This document shows, in pieces, positions 18,003-26,769 of a stretch of DNA of 64,000 nucleotides. The DNA comes from Sphingobacteriaceae bacterium (GTDB lineage Bacteria > Bacteroidota > Bacteroidia > Sphingobacteriales > Sphingobacteriaceae), in assembly GCA_947458875.1 (NCBI GenBank), contig CANGZD010000003.1, forward strand, positions 70,690 to 134,689, written 5' to 3'. A program made the translations under genes and the position numbers. Below the pieces are notes generated by a model. It did not search any database, had not been told where the DNA came from, and was given only the letters and a program-made list of their open reading frames with translations. Numbering within the stretch: position 1 is the first letter of the stretch; every line of letters begins with the position of its first letter.

Positions 18003-18494
18003 ATGCCCTCTTTCGATATTGTTAGCAAAGTTGACGGTCAAACACTTGACAATGTCATCAACATCGCCAAAAAAGAAATCCTGAACCGCTATGATTTTAG
18101 CGGATCAAACAGTTCTGTTGAGTTGGATAAAAAAACCAATACTGTCTTAATTATCACCGAAGACGATATGCGTTTAAAAGCCATCCAGGATGCCATTATT
18201 TCCCGTATGGTGAAACAACAACTCGATCCTAAATGCATGGATATGGGCAAAGAGCAATATGCCTCGGGCAATATGATTCGTAAGGAGATCAAGATTAAGC
18301 AGGGGATTGATAAGGAAACTGCCAAAAATGTGGTGAAGAAGATCAAGGATAGCGGCCTGAAAGTACAAGCTTCCATCATGGACGATCAAGTAAGGGTTCA
18401 GGCTAAAAAAATTGACGATCTGCAAGCTGTCATCTCCCTTTGTAGAACGGAGGATTTCGGTCAACCATTACAATACATCAACATGCGGAATTAG
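18003..18494 (+). CDS. yajQ: YajQ family nucleotide-binding protein
   Basis: A 163-residue member of the UPF0234/YajQ family. It begins MPSFDIVSKVD and shows the duplicated ferredoxin-like halves: EILNRYDFSGSNSSVELD, KQGIDKETAKNVVKKIKDSGLKVQASI and the closing RTEDFGQPLQYINMRN. Xanthomonas and Pseudomonas members bind cyclic di-GMP and act with a transcription factor; E. coli YajQ binds nucleotides. Which applies here is unknown. Its stop TAG overlaps the TAA of the convergent gene by four bases (TTAG at 18491-18494). Confidence 0.93.
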   Translation: MPSFDIVSKVDGQTLDNVINIAKKEILNRYDFSGSNSSVELDKKTNTVLIITEDDMRLKAIQDAIISRMVKQQLDPKCMDMGKEQYASGNMIRKEIKIKQGIDKETAKNVVKKIKDSGLKVQASIMDDQVRVQAKKIDDLQAVISLCRTEDFGQPLQYINMRN

Positions 18495-19801
18495 ATGGTT
18501 TTCACATCTTTCGCATCAAAATCTTCAATATCTGTTATATAGGCATTGCTTACCAGGAAATCGAATAAAGGCTTAGCCTCTGGCGATACCGGCATATTTT
18601 GAGTATTGATAATCGTATTGCTCGATTTATCTAAATAAGGATAGGCATACAACTTCACGTTCTTACTGAACAGATCACTCACATAAGCCAATAATTCATC
18701 TGTATAGTTTTCACCGTAATTATTGGAATTAAAGATATTACGAAGGTTGGCAATATTGGTGGATATACCCACACTATTCGGTTTACAACGACTCAAAAAT
18801 TGAGCAAGTTTATGATTTCTGGTATAATTGGAAACAATCACATAATTGCCGGTTTTATAAAGTTCTTCTGCCCTAATCGCGAAACTTTTAAGATCTTCCG
18901 CACTTAACTCATCTTGGTCCTCCAGTAAATTAGTCATCAAAACTTCTATCAAAACCATCACGTTCTCATCTTTTAATTTTTGAGAACGTTTAAATTGCTC
19001 AATAGCCGTATTGAAAAGATGAAAATTAGGGGTTGATTTTTGACCATACTTTGTACGCAAAATCATTACATCCTTTTTGTATAGCAGGTCTTTACTCTGA
19101 CAAGCTTCACCTTCAGGATTAAAAATGGCGGCACTGGAGAAACCTTTGGCAATAAGATAAAGATTCACCAGTCGATCGTCGGCAGCAGCAAAGGCAGGGC
19201 CGCTTAAACTAATCATGTCTATTTCCACAGAACCGATGGCTAAATTATCTACCAGCGATTCGATCATGGTTTGGATATCTTGATGATAAAAATAGGCTGC
19301 ATAAACCAAGTTCACACCCAATACACCCAATACATTTTGTTGTAAGCTAGCATCGCTGTCGAGTAAACGAACGTGAAAAACAATATCATTTGAAGGGCCG
19401 CCGGGTTGAGTTTGAAAGCGAATACCTAACCAACCATGCGGATCATTCGATTTATTGAAATTGAGAGTGGTAACCGTATCTGCAAAAGCAAAAAAAGTTT
19501 TTGTAGCATACTGAGGACCATCTAAACGTTCTGTCAGCAATTCGAATTCATGCTGGAGCATCTTCTCCAAACGTGATTTGGTGACGTAGCGACCAGAACT
19601 CTCGGTACCGTATATGGAATTACTAAAAACCATATCGTATGCCGACATGGTTTTGGCAACGGTACCAGACGCAGCACCCGCGGTAAAGAAGTTACGAGCT
19701 ACTTCCTGCCCGGCACCAATTTCTGCGAAAGTGCCGTAAATGTTCGCATCAAGATTGATTTTTAAAGCTTTCCTTTTCGTTTCTAATATTTCGCGGGCCA
19801 T
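18491..19801 (-). CDS. Conserved protein of unknown function
   Basis: A 436-residue, apparently soluble protein (no signal peptide or membrane helix). I do not recognise a characterised family. The N-terminus MAREILETKRKALKINLD followed by GTFAEIGAGQEVARNFF, the segment GTVAKTMSAYDMVFSNSIYG and KTFFAFADTVTTLNF give it the look of a highly conserved enzyme or scaffold rather than a fast-evolving orphan. Further on come HGWLGIRFQTQPGG and NVLGVLGVNLVYAAYF. The C-terminal part is helix-rich and more ordinary. It is monocistronic, convergent with yajQ and followed by no obvious terminator. Confidence 0.7.
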   Translation of the reverse strand: MAREILETKRKALKINLDANIYGTFAEIGAGQEVARNFFTAGAASGTVAKTMSAYDMVFSNSIYGTESSGRYVTKSRLEKMLQHEFELLTERLDGPQYATKTFFAFADTVTTLNFNKSNDPHGWLGIRFQTQPGGPSNDIVFHVRLLDSDASLQQNVLGVLGVNLVYAAYFYHQDIQTMIESLVDNLAIGSVEIDMISLSGPAFAAADDRLVNLYLIAKGFSSAAIFNPEGEACQSKDLLYKKDVMILRTKYGQKSTPNFHLFNTAIEQFKRSQKLKDENVMVLIEVLMTNLLEDQDELSAEDLKSFAIRAEELYKTGNYVIVSNYTRNHKLAQFLSRCKPNSVGISTNIANLRNIFNSNNYGENYTDELLAYVSDLFSKNVKLYAYPYLDKSSNTIINTQNMPVSPEAKPLFDFLVSNAYITDIEDFDAKDVKTI

Positions 19802-19845
19802 GCCTCAAATTTACAAAGAATTATGAATGGCCTAACATTTAAAAC

Positions 19846-19876
19846 AAAAAGACACCCGAATTATATCGAGTGCCTT
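19846..19876 (-). terminator. Rho-independent terminator of the small heat-shock gene
   Basis: Minus-strand hairpin with nine pairs (GGCACTCGA with TCGGGTGTC, two of them G-U), a six-base loop and a TTTTTG tail, 26 bases after the stop. Confidence 0.75.
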
Positions 19877-19901
19877 TTAACAAAACCCGATTTAAAACAT
19901 C

Positions 19902-20342
19902 TTAACTGATCTCAATTTCACGAGTTTGGTACTTGGCCTCTTCTCTTTTGGCTACATCGATTTTCAAAATTCCGTTTTCATAAGCTGCCTGTATTTTAGA
20001 CTGATCTACAGAATCTGGCAAATTGAATGAACGAACAAAAGATTGATAACTGTACTCCCTGCGGCTGTAATTTTTCTTTTCTTCTTTTTGATCTGATTCC
20101 TGCTCGGCAGCAATACTGAGCACATTTTTATCCAAAGAAATTTTAAAATCATCTTTCTTTAATCCTGGAGCTGCCAATTCAATATGGTAGTTTCCCTCAG
20201 ATTCCGAAATATTCACAGCCGGCACCCTCGCAACCATTCTATCGGAAAAAAACGTATCATTAAAAATATTGTCGAACACCTCGCCAATCCATGGGTTTAA
20301 AGCGGTTCCTTTGTTTCCATTTGAAATTTTTAACATTGTCAT
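19902..20342 (-). CDS. Hsp20/alpha-crystallin small heat-shock protein
   Basis: ATP-independent holdase chaperone of the cytosol. About 146 residues from MTMLKISN. The alpha-crystallin domain runs from about 38 to 130: VPAVNISESEGNYHIELAAPGLKKDDFKISLD, SIAAEQE, the YSRREYSYQSFVRSFNLPDSVD strand and the A-x-x-x-N-G-I-L motif (AAYENGILKI). The frame is open further upstream, but AGGAG at 20351-20355 is eight bases before the ATG at 20342, an unusually good ribosome-binding site for this window, so I choose that start. Three ATTTGTC boxes lie upstream. A terminator follows. Confidence 0.93.
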   Translation of the reverse strand: MTMLKISNGNKGTALNPWIGEVFDNIFNDTFFSDRMVARVPAVNISESEGNYHIELAAPGLKKDDFKISLDKNVLSIAAEQESDQKEEKKNYSRREYSYQSFVRSFNLPDSVDQSKIQAAYENGILKIDVAKREEAKYQTREIEIS

Positions 20343-20418
20343 AACTAGTCCTCCTATTTTTGTTTTTGATATACAGATTTCAACTGGCATACCAATCTGA
20401 AATAACACCAAAAAACAG

Positions 20419-20478
20419 GACAAATTGACACCCAAATTGATGTTTAAACGACTGATTGTCAGACAAATAGTGACAAAT
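20419..20478 (-). promoter_or_regulatory. Repeated ATTTGTC boxes upstream of hsp20
   Basis: On the minus strand ATTTGTC occurs three times (20419-20425, 20462-20468 and 20472-20478). The middle copy forms a TTGTC-T-GACAA palindrome, and the proximal copy is part of TGTCAATTTGTC. The density and position, 77-136 bases before the start codon, suggest an operator for a stress regulator. No regulator is identified. Confidence 0.45.
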
Positions 20479-20492
20479 ACGGAAATATTGAC

Positions 20493-21137
20493 TTAACGTG
20501 AGGTTTGTGCAAGGTTGAAATTTGCTATATTCTTTGAGCCCAAAAGATAGGTATCTAATTTTTTGATACGATTTTTACGTCCAAAAACGAGAAGTGTAAC
20601 CACTAACTTACTGTCTTGCTTTGCGATCTCTTTTCTGGCGAATTTTAAATTAGATTTCTTTAGGTGCGTTTCAAGTGTTTTTAGGGAGTCGAGCTCATTG
20701 TCATTAAATGTGACGATCAAAGTTTTACGATGGTGCACCCAATCCAGTAGATTCTCTAATCCATGAAATAAAGAAAGAATAAGCACCACCACCAAAGAAA
20801 CAGTAATACTTAAATTGTAGTCATACATACCTACCACCATACCAATTGCAGCTGCCATCCAAATAACTGCAGCAGTAGTCAATCCGGTAACCGAATAACT
20901 GTCTTTAAAAATGACCCCGGCTCCAATAAAACCAATACCGGTGATTATATTCGCCGCAATGCGATCATCACCCATGGTTTCAGACATCATGGTAAAAATG
21001 GTAGAACCGAGCGTAATAAGGATAATGGTTCGGAAACCGGCAGATTTATTCCGGTATTCGCGTTCAAAACCTAATAAGGCACCACAGGCAACAGAGATAC
21101 CGATACGTGCTAAATCAACTTGACTAAAATCAATCAT
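20493..21137 (-). CDS. MgtC/SapB family membrane protein
   Basis: A 214-residue inner-membrane protein. The first 130 residues hold about four membrane helices with the MgtC signature GALLGFEREYRNKSAGFRT near residue 20 and GIGFIGAGVIFK near 68; a soluble C-terminal domain follows (about 140-214), shaped like an ACT-type fold. MgtC proteins are tied to magnesium limitation and, in pathogens, to inhibition of ATP synthase; in environmental Bacteroidota the role is not established. It follows the FAD oxidoreductase gene by three bases on the same strand. Confidence 0.88.
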   Translation of the reverse strand: MIDFSQVDLARIGISVACGALLGFEREYRNKSAGFRTIILITLGSTIFTMMSETMGDDRIAANIITGIGFIGAGVIFKDSYSVTGLTTAAVIWMAAAIGMVVGMYDYNLSITVSLVVVLILSLFHGLENLLDWVHHRKTLIVTFNDNELDSLKTLETHLKKSNLKFARKEIAKQDSKLVVTLLVFGRKNRIKKLDTYLLGSKNIANFNLAQTSR

Positions 21138-21140
21138 TTT

Positions 21141-22544
21141 CTAAAATATTTTACCCGGGTTCAGAATCATATTAGGATCAAAAACTTTTTTGATCTGACG
21201 CATCAGTTCCAGGTGTACGGTGGTGTATTTAAGGTGCATGTACTCCTTTTGAACCAATCCTATTCCATGTTCTCCAGAAATAGTGCCTCCTAAGGCTACG
21301 GTAAGTTTAAAAATTTCGGCGATTCCTGCTTTGAGGTCATGCTCCCAAGCTTCGTCACTCATATTACCTTTAATGATATTAACGTGAAGATTACCATCTC
21401 CTGCATGGCCATAACAAATGGATTCAAAACCATAACGCTCACCCAGAGCCTTGATACCAGCTATCAGCTTTGGGAGAGCAGCCCTAGGCACCACCGTATC
21501 TTCTTCCTTATAAACAGAATTCGATTTAACAGAAACTGCCATTGTCCGGCGTAGCTTCCAAAGCTCCTCCTTCTGAGCAGCCGTATCGGCAAATAAGACT
21601 TCTTGGCAATTAAATCCTTCTAAAACACTATTGATCTTTTCACATTCGATAAATAAACGCTCCAAATCATCGCCATCTACTTCAATCAATAAGAATGCAG
21701 CAATACCCTCTTTTAAATCGAAGTTCAAATGATCTTTTTCAATCACCCACTCTACTCCTTTTCGCTCCATAAACTCCAGTGCAGAGGGCACCATACCTGC
21801 TTTAAAAATTGCAGAAACGGCAGCGCAGGCTTCTTCATTTGAACTAAAGGAAGCCAGCATTAAGAGATTTTGAGTGGGTTTGGGAATTAATTTGGTAACA
21901 ATTTTTGTGATGATTCCCAAAGTTCCTTCAGAACCGATCATTAATTGGGTCAGATTATAACCTGAAGCGTATTTAAGGGTATTTGCCCCGGTCCAAATAA
22001 TTTCACCATCGGGTAAAACCACTTCTAAATTCAGAATGTATTCTCGGATAGTGCCATATTTCACTACTCTTGGGCCCCCACTTCCATGTGCCACATTTCC
22101 TCCTAAAAAACAAGAACCTTTGCTGGAAGGATCCACCGGATAATAAAATCCTTTGGCCTCCACTTCGTTCATAAATTGCTCGGTTATTACTCCCGGTTCT
22201 ACTATCGCTTGTAAATTATCTTCGTCTATACTGATGATTTGATTGAATTTCTCCATCGAGATCATCAAGCCACCATGTATAGCCAATGCAGCCCCGCTCA
22301 AACCTGTTCCTGCTCCTCGTGGTGTTACAGGAATGAGGTGTAGATTGCATAATTTGATCAAATCAGAGATTTGCTGACTATTTTGTGGCTTTACTACTAC
22401 TTCAGGATAATAAAGCAGGTCTTCGGTTTCATCTTTAGCATACTTTTCTTTTTCGGAGAAATCTGTAATTACCGATTCGGAGCCAACAATAGCCACTATT
22501 TCAGCCAAAATTTCCTCATTAATTGCTTGATAGGTTCGACTCAT
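21141..22544 (-). CDS. FAD-linked oxidase (GlcD/D-lactate dehydrogenase type)
   Basis: About 467 residues. A flavoprotein oxidising a 2-hydroxy acid such as D-lactate or glycolate. The N-terminal FAD-binding PCMH-type domain (about 40-215) contains VTPRGAGTGLSGAALA and the PSSKGSCFLGGNVAHGSGG loop. The C-terminal FAD-oxidase domain contains CYGHAGDGNLHVNII and SGEHGIGLVQKEYM with the conserved histidines. No Fe-S cluster domain is fused. The ATG at 22544 overlaps the folB stop (ATGA); a TTG three codons upstream would be the alternative. Substrate cannot be fixed from sequence. Confidence 0.9.
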   Translation of the reverse strand: MSRTYQAINEEILAEIVAIVGSESVITDFSEKEKYAKDETEDLLYYPEVVVKPQNSQQISDLIKLCNLHLIPVTPRGAGTGLSGAALAIHGGLMISMEKFNQIISIDEDNLQAIVEPGVITEQFMNEVEAKGFYYPVDPSSKGSCFLGGNVAHGSGGPRVVKYGTIREYILNLEVVLPDGEIIWTGANTLKYASGYNLTQLMIGSEGTLGIITKIVTKLIPKPTQNLLMLASFSSNEEACAAVSAIFKAGMVPSALEFMERKGVEWVIEKDHLNFDLKEGIAAFLLIEVDGDDLERLFIECEKINSVLEGFNCQEVLFADTAAQKEELWKLRRTMAVSVKSNSVYKEEDTVVPRAALPKLIAGIKALGERYGFESICYGHAGDGNLHVNIIKGNMSDEAWEHDLKAGIAEIFKLTVALGGTISGEHGIGLVQKEYMHLKYTTVHLELMRQIKKVFDPNMILNPGKIF

Positions 22545-22906
22545 CTGCTCCAATTTAATACTATTTGAGAATGACCAACTTCTCCTGCCAAAGGCGGATG
22601 CATTTTTCGAATGACTACGCTGATCTTTTCTAAAGCACTAAACTCAGACTGAATTCTTTCGAGCATGTGCTGGGCAACCGTTTCAATGAGCTTTGCTGTT
22701 TTTTTCATTTCCTGCGTTGCAATGGAAAACAGCGCTTCATAATTCACCGTATTGGCCAGCTGATCGCTCAAAGCTGATTGGCTCTGAAAACTTACTTCCA
22801 GATCTACAAAGAATACCGAACCAATTAATTGCTCTTCCGGATAATACCCGTGATAGGCAAAAAAGCGCACATCCTTTAAGGCAACTTGCTGAATTAGTTT
22901 AGCCAT
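22541..22906 (-). CDS. folB: Dihydroneopterin aldolase
   Basis: Converts 7,8-dihydroneopterin to 6-hydroxymethyl-dihydropterin in folate synthesis. The 121 residues show the FolB pattern: QVALKDVRFFAYHGYYPEEQ with the conserved FxGxHG-like FFAYHGYY block, FFVDLEVSF, NTVNYEALFSI (pterin-binding Tyr/Glu region), LIETVAQHMLERI and the closing VVIRKMHPPL with the catalytic-lysine-type motif. Normal length. It is the first gene of a three-gene minus-strand run with the FAD-linked oxidase and mgtC. Confidence 0.92.
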   Translation of the reverse strand: MAKLIQQVALKDVRFFAYHGYYPEEQLIGSVFFVDLEVSFQSQSALSDQLANTVNYEALFSIATQEMKKTAKLIETVAQHMLERIQSEFSALEKISVVIRKMHPPLAGEVGHSQIVLNWSR

Positions 22907-22944
22907 TCAACAAAAATAAGTCATGAAATCAAATACTTCTTATT

Positions 22945-22979
22945 TTTGGGCCGAAGAAAATCCTATTTTCATAAATTTG
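22945..22979 (+). promoter_or_regulatory. Candidate promoter of the acyl-CoA dehydrogenase gene
   Basis: TTTG (22945-22948) and TAAATTTG (22972-22979) match the Bacteroidota -33 and -7 boxes, with a 23-base spacer at the long end of the usual range. The ATG is 20 bases downstream. Confidence 0.5.
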
Positions 22980-22999
22980 AGCAAACATAAAGAAAGCTT

Positions 23000-24205
23000 A
23001 TGTCTGAAAACAAGCATCACGTATCGCAAAAGAAAGATTTATTTGAAGCACCCGATTATTATTTGGTGGATGAATTATTAACCGAAGAGCATCGCTTGGT
23101 AAGAGACAGTGTTCGAGATTGGGTGAAAAAAGAAGTCAGCCCCATCATCGAAGATTATGCCCAAAGAGCGAAGTTCCCCAAGCATTTATTAAAAGGTTTG
23201 GGCGAAATAGGAGCCTTCGGCCCTACCATCCCGGTTGAATACGGCGGTGCAGGTTTAGATTATATTTCTTATGGTTTGATGATGCAGGAAATTGAACGTG
23301 GTGATTCGGGCATTCGATCTACAGCCTCGGTGCAGGGCTCACTCGTGATGTATCCCATTTATGCATTTGGATCGGAAGAGCAAAGAAAAAAATACTTGCC
23401 GAAACTCGCTACGGGCGAAATGATGGGTTGTTTCGGTTTAACTGAACCAGATTTTGGATCTAACCCATCGGGTATGGTTACCAATTTCAAAGATGCAGGC
23501 AGCCACGTTATTTTAAACGGAGCCAAATTATGGATTTCGAACTCTCCATTTGCAGACATTGCCGTGGTTTGGGCTAAAAATGATCAGGGAGAAATTGAGG
23601 GAATCATTGTTGAGAGAGGAATGGAAGGTTTTTCTACTCCGGAAACACACAATAAATGGAGTTTAAGAGCTTCGGCTACCGGAGAACTGGTTTTTGACAA
23701 CGTTAAAGTCCCTAAAGAAAACATTTTACCGAATATCAAAGGCTTAAAGGGGCCTCTAAGCTGTTTAAATCAAGCTCGCTATGGCATTGCCTGGGGTGCT
23801 TTGGGCGCAGCCATGGATTGCTATGATACCGCATTAAGGTATTCAAAAGAACGTATCCAGTTTGATCGTCCAATTGCCGGATTCCAGCTACAACAAAAAA
23901 AGCTGGCCGAAATGATTACTGAAATTACCAAAGGTCAATTACTGAACTGGCGCTTAGGAGTTTTGAAAAATGAAAACAGGGCTACCCCAGCACAAATATC
24001 TATGGCCAAACGTAACAGTGTAGAGCATGCACTAAAAATTGCCCGTGAAGCACGTCAAATGTTAGGTGGAATGGGCATTACAGGTGAATATCCGATCATG
24101 CGCCACATGATGAACCTGGAATCGGTGGTAACCTATGAAGGCACACATGATATCCATTTATTGATCACCGGAATGGACGTGACCGGCTTAAACGCTTTTG
24201 CTTAA
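23000..24205 (+). CDS. gcdH: Acyl-CoA dehydrogenase, glutaryl-CoA dehydrogenase type
   Basis: FAD enzyme that would oxidise and decarboxylate glutaryl-CoA to crotonyl-CoA in lysine/tryptophan breakdown, passing electrons to ETF. The 401 residues have the three ACAD domains: helical N-terminus, beta domain with CFGLTEPDFGSNPSG and WISNSP, and helical C-terminus. Two features favour glutaryl-CoA over other substrates: Arg in GIRSTASVQGSLVMYPI (R106, matching the carboxylate-binding Arg) and the catalytic Glu in TYEGTHDIH (E380). etfBA at 49.2 kb are the likely partners. It abuts the convergent lysA gene with no spacer. Confidence 0.88.
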   Translation: MSENKHHVSQKKDLFEAPDYYLVDELLTEEHRLVRDSVRDWVKKEVSPIIEDYAQRAKFPKHLLKGLGEIGAFGPTIPVEYGGAGLDYISYGLMMQEIERGDSGIRSTASVQGSLVMYPIYAFGSEEQRKKYLPKLATGEMMGCFGLTEPDFGSNPSGMVTNFKDAGSHVILNGAKLWISNSPFADIAVVWAKNDQGEIEGIIVERGMEGFSTPETHNKWSLRASATGELVFDNVKVPKENILPNIKGLKGPLSCLNQARYGIAWGALGAAMDCYDTALRYSKERIQFDRPIAGFQLQQKKLAEMITEITKGQLLNWRLGVLKNENRATPAQISMAKRNSVEHALKIAREARQMLGGMGITGEYPIMRHMMNLESVVTYEGTHDIHLLITGMDVTGLNAFA

Positions 24206-25363
24206 TTATTGATGATAAACAGCAGTAATGGGCTCCCTAAGATTGTAACGGGAGGCCATTACTTCTCCATAGGCGCCCGCTGTTCTAATGGCAATCAAGT
24301 CGCCACGTTCACTTTCAGGCATTAATACTTCTTTACCAAAAGTATCCGTGCTTTCACATACAGGGCCCACCACATCATATTTTATTCCATTTTTAGATGT
24401 AGATGAGAGGTTTTCTATTTTGTGATAAGCCTGGTAAAGTGCCGGACGCAATAACTCGGTCATACCGGCATCCAATATCATAAAATTCTTTTTAATACCT
24501 TTTTTGATATAAAGTACTTTAGCAAGTAAGGCGCCACAGCCCGCTACAAGCGCCCTACCCAGCTCAAAATGAACTTCCTGACCCTTTCTTCTCTCTAAAA
24601 ACTGATCGAAAACCTTGAAATAAGAATCAAAATCGGCAATGGAATTTTCATCGGGATGGCAATAATCTACACCTAACCCTCCACCCACGTTTAAGACTTT
24701 TAAATCAAAACCACGATCTAAAAACCAGTTATTAAACTCATTAACTCTTAAGCATAAGCTTTTGAAAACATCCATGTCTCTCACCTGCGACCCGACATGA
24801 AAATGAATACCGACCAATTCAATATGCTTGGCCTCATGCAAAATTTTAACACAATCGTTCAATTCCCAAGTATTGATACCGAATTTGTTTTCTTCTAATC
24901 CGGTGGTGATGTGCTGATGCGTTTTAGCATCTACGTTTGGATTGATACGTATGGCTACACGGGCTTTTTTCTGTTGTTTAGCCGCCAATTCGTTAATGAT
25001 ACTCAACTCCTCCACCGATTCCACATTGAAACAGAAAATATCCAAAGCCAAGGCTTCTTTTATTTCTTTATCCGACTTTCCGACGCCTGCAAAAACCACT
25101 TCATTATTTTTGAAGCCCATCTTTAGTGCCAACTTAACCTCATTCCCACTTACACAATCGGCTCCAAAGCCTTTGGCCGCAATCGTTCTCAGAATAGTTT
25201 CATTAAAATTAGCCTTCAAAGCATAATGAACTTTAAATCCGTAAGGATTGGCTGCCTCCGAACAAGCGTATAAAGTTTGTTCGAGCAGGCCTAAGTGATA
25301 AAAATAAAAAGGCGTTTCTTGCTTGTTCAGATCAGCCAGCACCTCTGGAGTAAACATTTTCAT
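24206..25363 (-). CDS. lysA: Diaminopimelate decarboxylase
   Basis: PLP enzyme for the last step of lysine synthesis (meso-diaminopimelate to lysine). 385 residues. The TIM-barrel half carries the PLP lysine in HYALKANFNETIL (about K50), IRINPNVDAKTHQHITTG, GIHFHVGSQ and NVGGGLGVDY. The beta domain carries ELGRALVAGCG and GPVCESTDTFGK with the catalytic cysteine, then AGAYGEVMASRYN. Complete and of usual length. It is two bases downstream of the aspartate kinase gene, a clear lysC-lysA operon. The start could also be the Met two codons in. Confidence 0.94.
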   Translation of the reverse strand: MKMFTPEVLADLNKQETPFYFYHLGLLEQTLYACSEAANPYGFKVHYALKANFNETILRTIAAKGFGADCVSGNEVKLALKMGFKNNEVVFAGVGKSDKEIKEALALDIFCFNVESVEELSIINELAAKQQKKARVAIRINPNVDAKTHQHITTGLEENKFGINTWELNDCVKILHEAKHIELVGIHFHVGSQVRDMDVFKSLCLRVNEFNNWFLDRGFDLKVLNVGGGLGVDYCHPDENSIADFDSYFKVFDQFLERRKGQEVHFELGRALVAGCGALLAKVLYIKKGIKKNFMILDAGMTELLRPALYQAYHKIENLSSTSKNGIKYDVVGPVCESTDTFGKEVLMPESERGDLIAIRTAGAYGEVMASRYNLREPITAVYHQ

Positions 25364-25365
25364 CC

Positions 25366-26682
25366 TTATTCAAATAAACGATTGTGTAATGAACGCAGGG
25401 CTTCCACCTTATCGTCAGTTTTTACCAAAAGTGAGATGTTATAGCTACTTCCGCCATAAGAAATCATACGAATAGGAATGTGTTTAAGCGCTTCGAAAAC
25501 CCGGGAAGCAAAACCATGTTTATCGGCTCCAAAGTCGCCCACCACACAAACAATGGTTTGATCTTTGTCTACCTCAACGGTTCCAAAATGATTCAATTCT
25601 TTTAAAATATCACCCAGATGGTGAGTATCGTCAATTGTTAAGGACACGGCCACCTCCGAAGTTGTGATCATGTCTATTGGTGTTTTGTAGCGCTCAAATA
25701 CTTCAAATACACGACGTAAGAAACCATAGGCAAGCAACATTCTGCTAGATTGCACCTTAATGGCCGTAATGCCATCTTTTGCTGCAATTGATTTGATTTT
25801 ACCAGACTCACTATCTATACTGATTAGAGTTCCAGGAGCATCAGGCTCCATAGTATTGAGTAAACGGACAGGGATTTTGTATTTCTGAGCCGGAAAAACA
25901 CTTTGAGGATGTAAGATCTTAGCACCAAAATAAGCCAACTCTGCTGCTTCATCAAAAGACAGTTGTGCAATGGGTTTGGTACCCTTCACAATTCGTGGAT
26001 CATTATTGTGCATACCATCAATATCTGTCCAAATCTGTACTTCAGACGATCGGATCGCTGCACCGATCAATGATGCGGTATAATCACTCCCTCCTCTACG
26101 TAAATTGTCTATTTCTCCGTAGGCATTTCTACAAATATATCCTTGAGTAATAAATAGTTTAGCTTCAGGATGAGCTGCAATCATTGGTTTAAGCTGTTCA
26201 GCAATAAAGTCGACCATGGGTTCGTGGTCTTCATCCACTTTCATAAAACTTAAAGCAGGCAACAAAACAGATTTAACGCCGATCTCCTCCAAATAATAAT
26301 GATATAATGTGGTAGAGATCAATTCGCCTTGGGCCAATACCATCTTTTCTTCTTTCGGAGTGAATAGGTCATTTGCCAAGGAGTTAATGAGACCAAAATG
26401 GTAATCGAGTGTACTTTTACCTCTTGCTTTACCTGCTTCACTCTCAAACAATTCGTCTACAAAAGAGTCATATTCACCACGTAATTCTTGGATGGCCTTC
26501 ACCGCATGTTCTTTTTCTCCAGTTACAAAAAGTGTTGAAATCTCCACCAATTTATTGGTCGTTCCGGCTACGGCAGACAATACAATAAATTGAGGCTCAT
26601 TGGGACGAATGATGTTCAATAATTTTTTCATCCGATCTGAACTACCTACAGAAGTGCCTCCAAATTTTAATACTTTCAACAT
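25366..26682 (-). CDS. lysC: Aspartate kinase
   Basis: Phosphorylates aspartate, the committed step to lysine, threonine and methionine. 438 residues, monofunctional. The kinase domain starts KVLKFGGTSVGSSDRM, has LRRGGSDYTASLIGAAI, TDIDGMHNNDPRIV and FDEAAELAYFGAKILHP, and ends near residue 290. The C-terminal third holds two ACT domains (about 300-370 and 375-437), the usual site for feedback by lysine or threonine. Pairing with lysA suggests it serves the lysine branch. The start ATG immediately precedes the conserved block. Confidence 0.95.
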   Translation of the reverse strand: MLKVLKFGGTSVGSSDRMKKLLNIIRPNEPQFIVLSAVAGTTNKLVEISTLFVTGEKEHAVKAIQELRGEYDSFVDELFESEAGKARGKSTLDYHFGLINSLANDLFTPKEEKMVLAQGELISTTLYHYYLEEIGVKSVLLPALSFMKVDEDHEPMVDFIAEQLKPMIAAHPEAKLFITQGYICRNAYGEIDNLRRGGSDYTASLIGAAIRSSEVQIWTDIDGMHNNDPRIVKGTKPIAQLSFDEAAELAYFGAKILHPQSVFPAQKYKIPVRLLNTMEPDAPGTLISIDSESGKIKSIAAKDGITAIKVQSSRMLLAYGFLRRVFEVFERYKTPIDMITTSEVAVSLTIDDTHHLGDILKELNHFGTVEVDKDQTIVCVVGDFGADKHGFASRVFEALKHIPIRMISYGGSSYNISLLVKTDDKVEALRSLHNRLFE

Positions 26683-26769
26683 GATGCCATCCAGATTTTT
26701 AATTGCAACAAATGATTTATATACTTGCGAAATGAGGCTTTAAAAATAGCTAAAAACAGTCAATTTAGT

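Noticed and set aside
20342-20435. The longer start for the small heat-shock protein
   Set aside because: The extra residues do not match the family and the AGGAG site eight bases before 20342 marks the shorter start.
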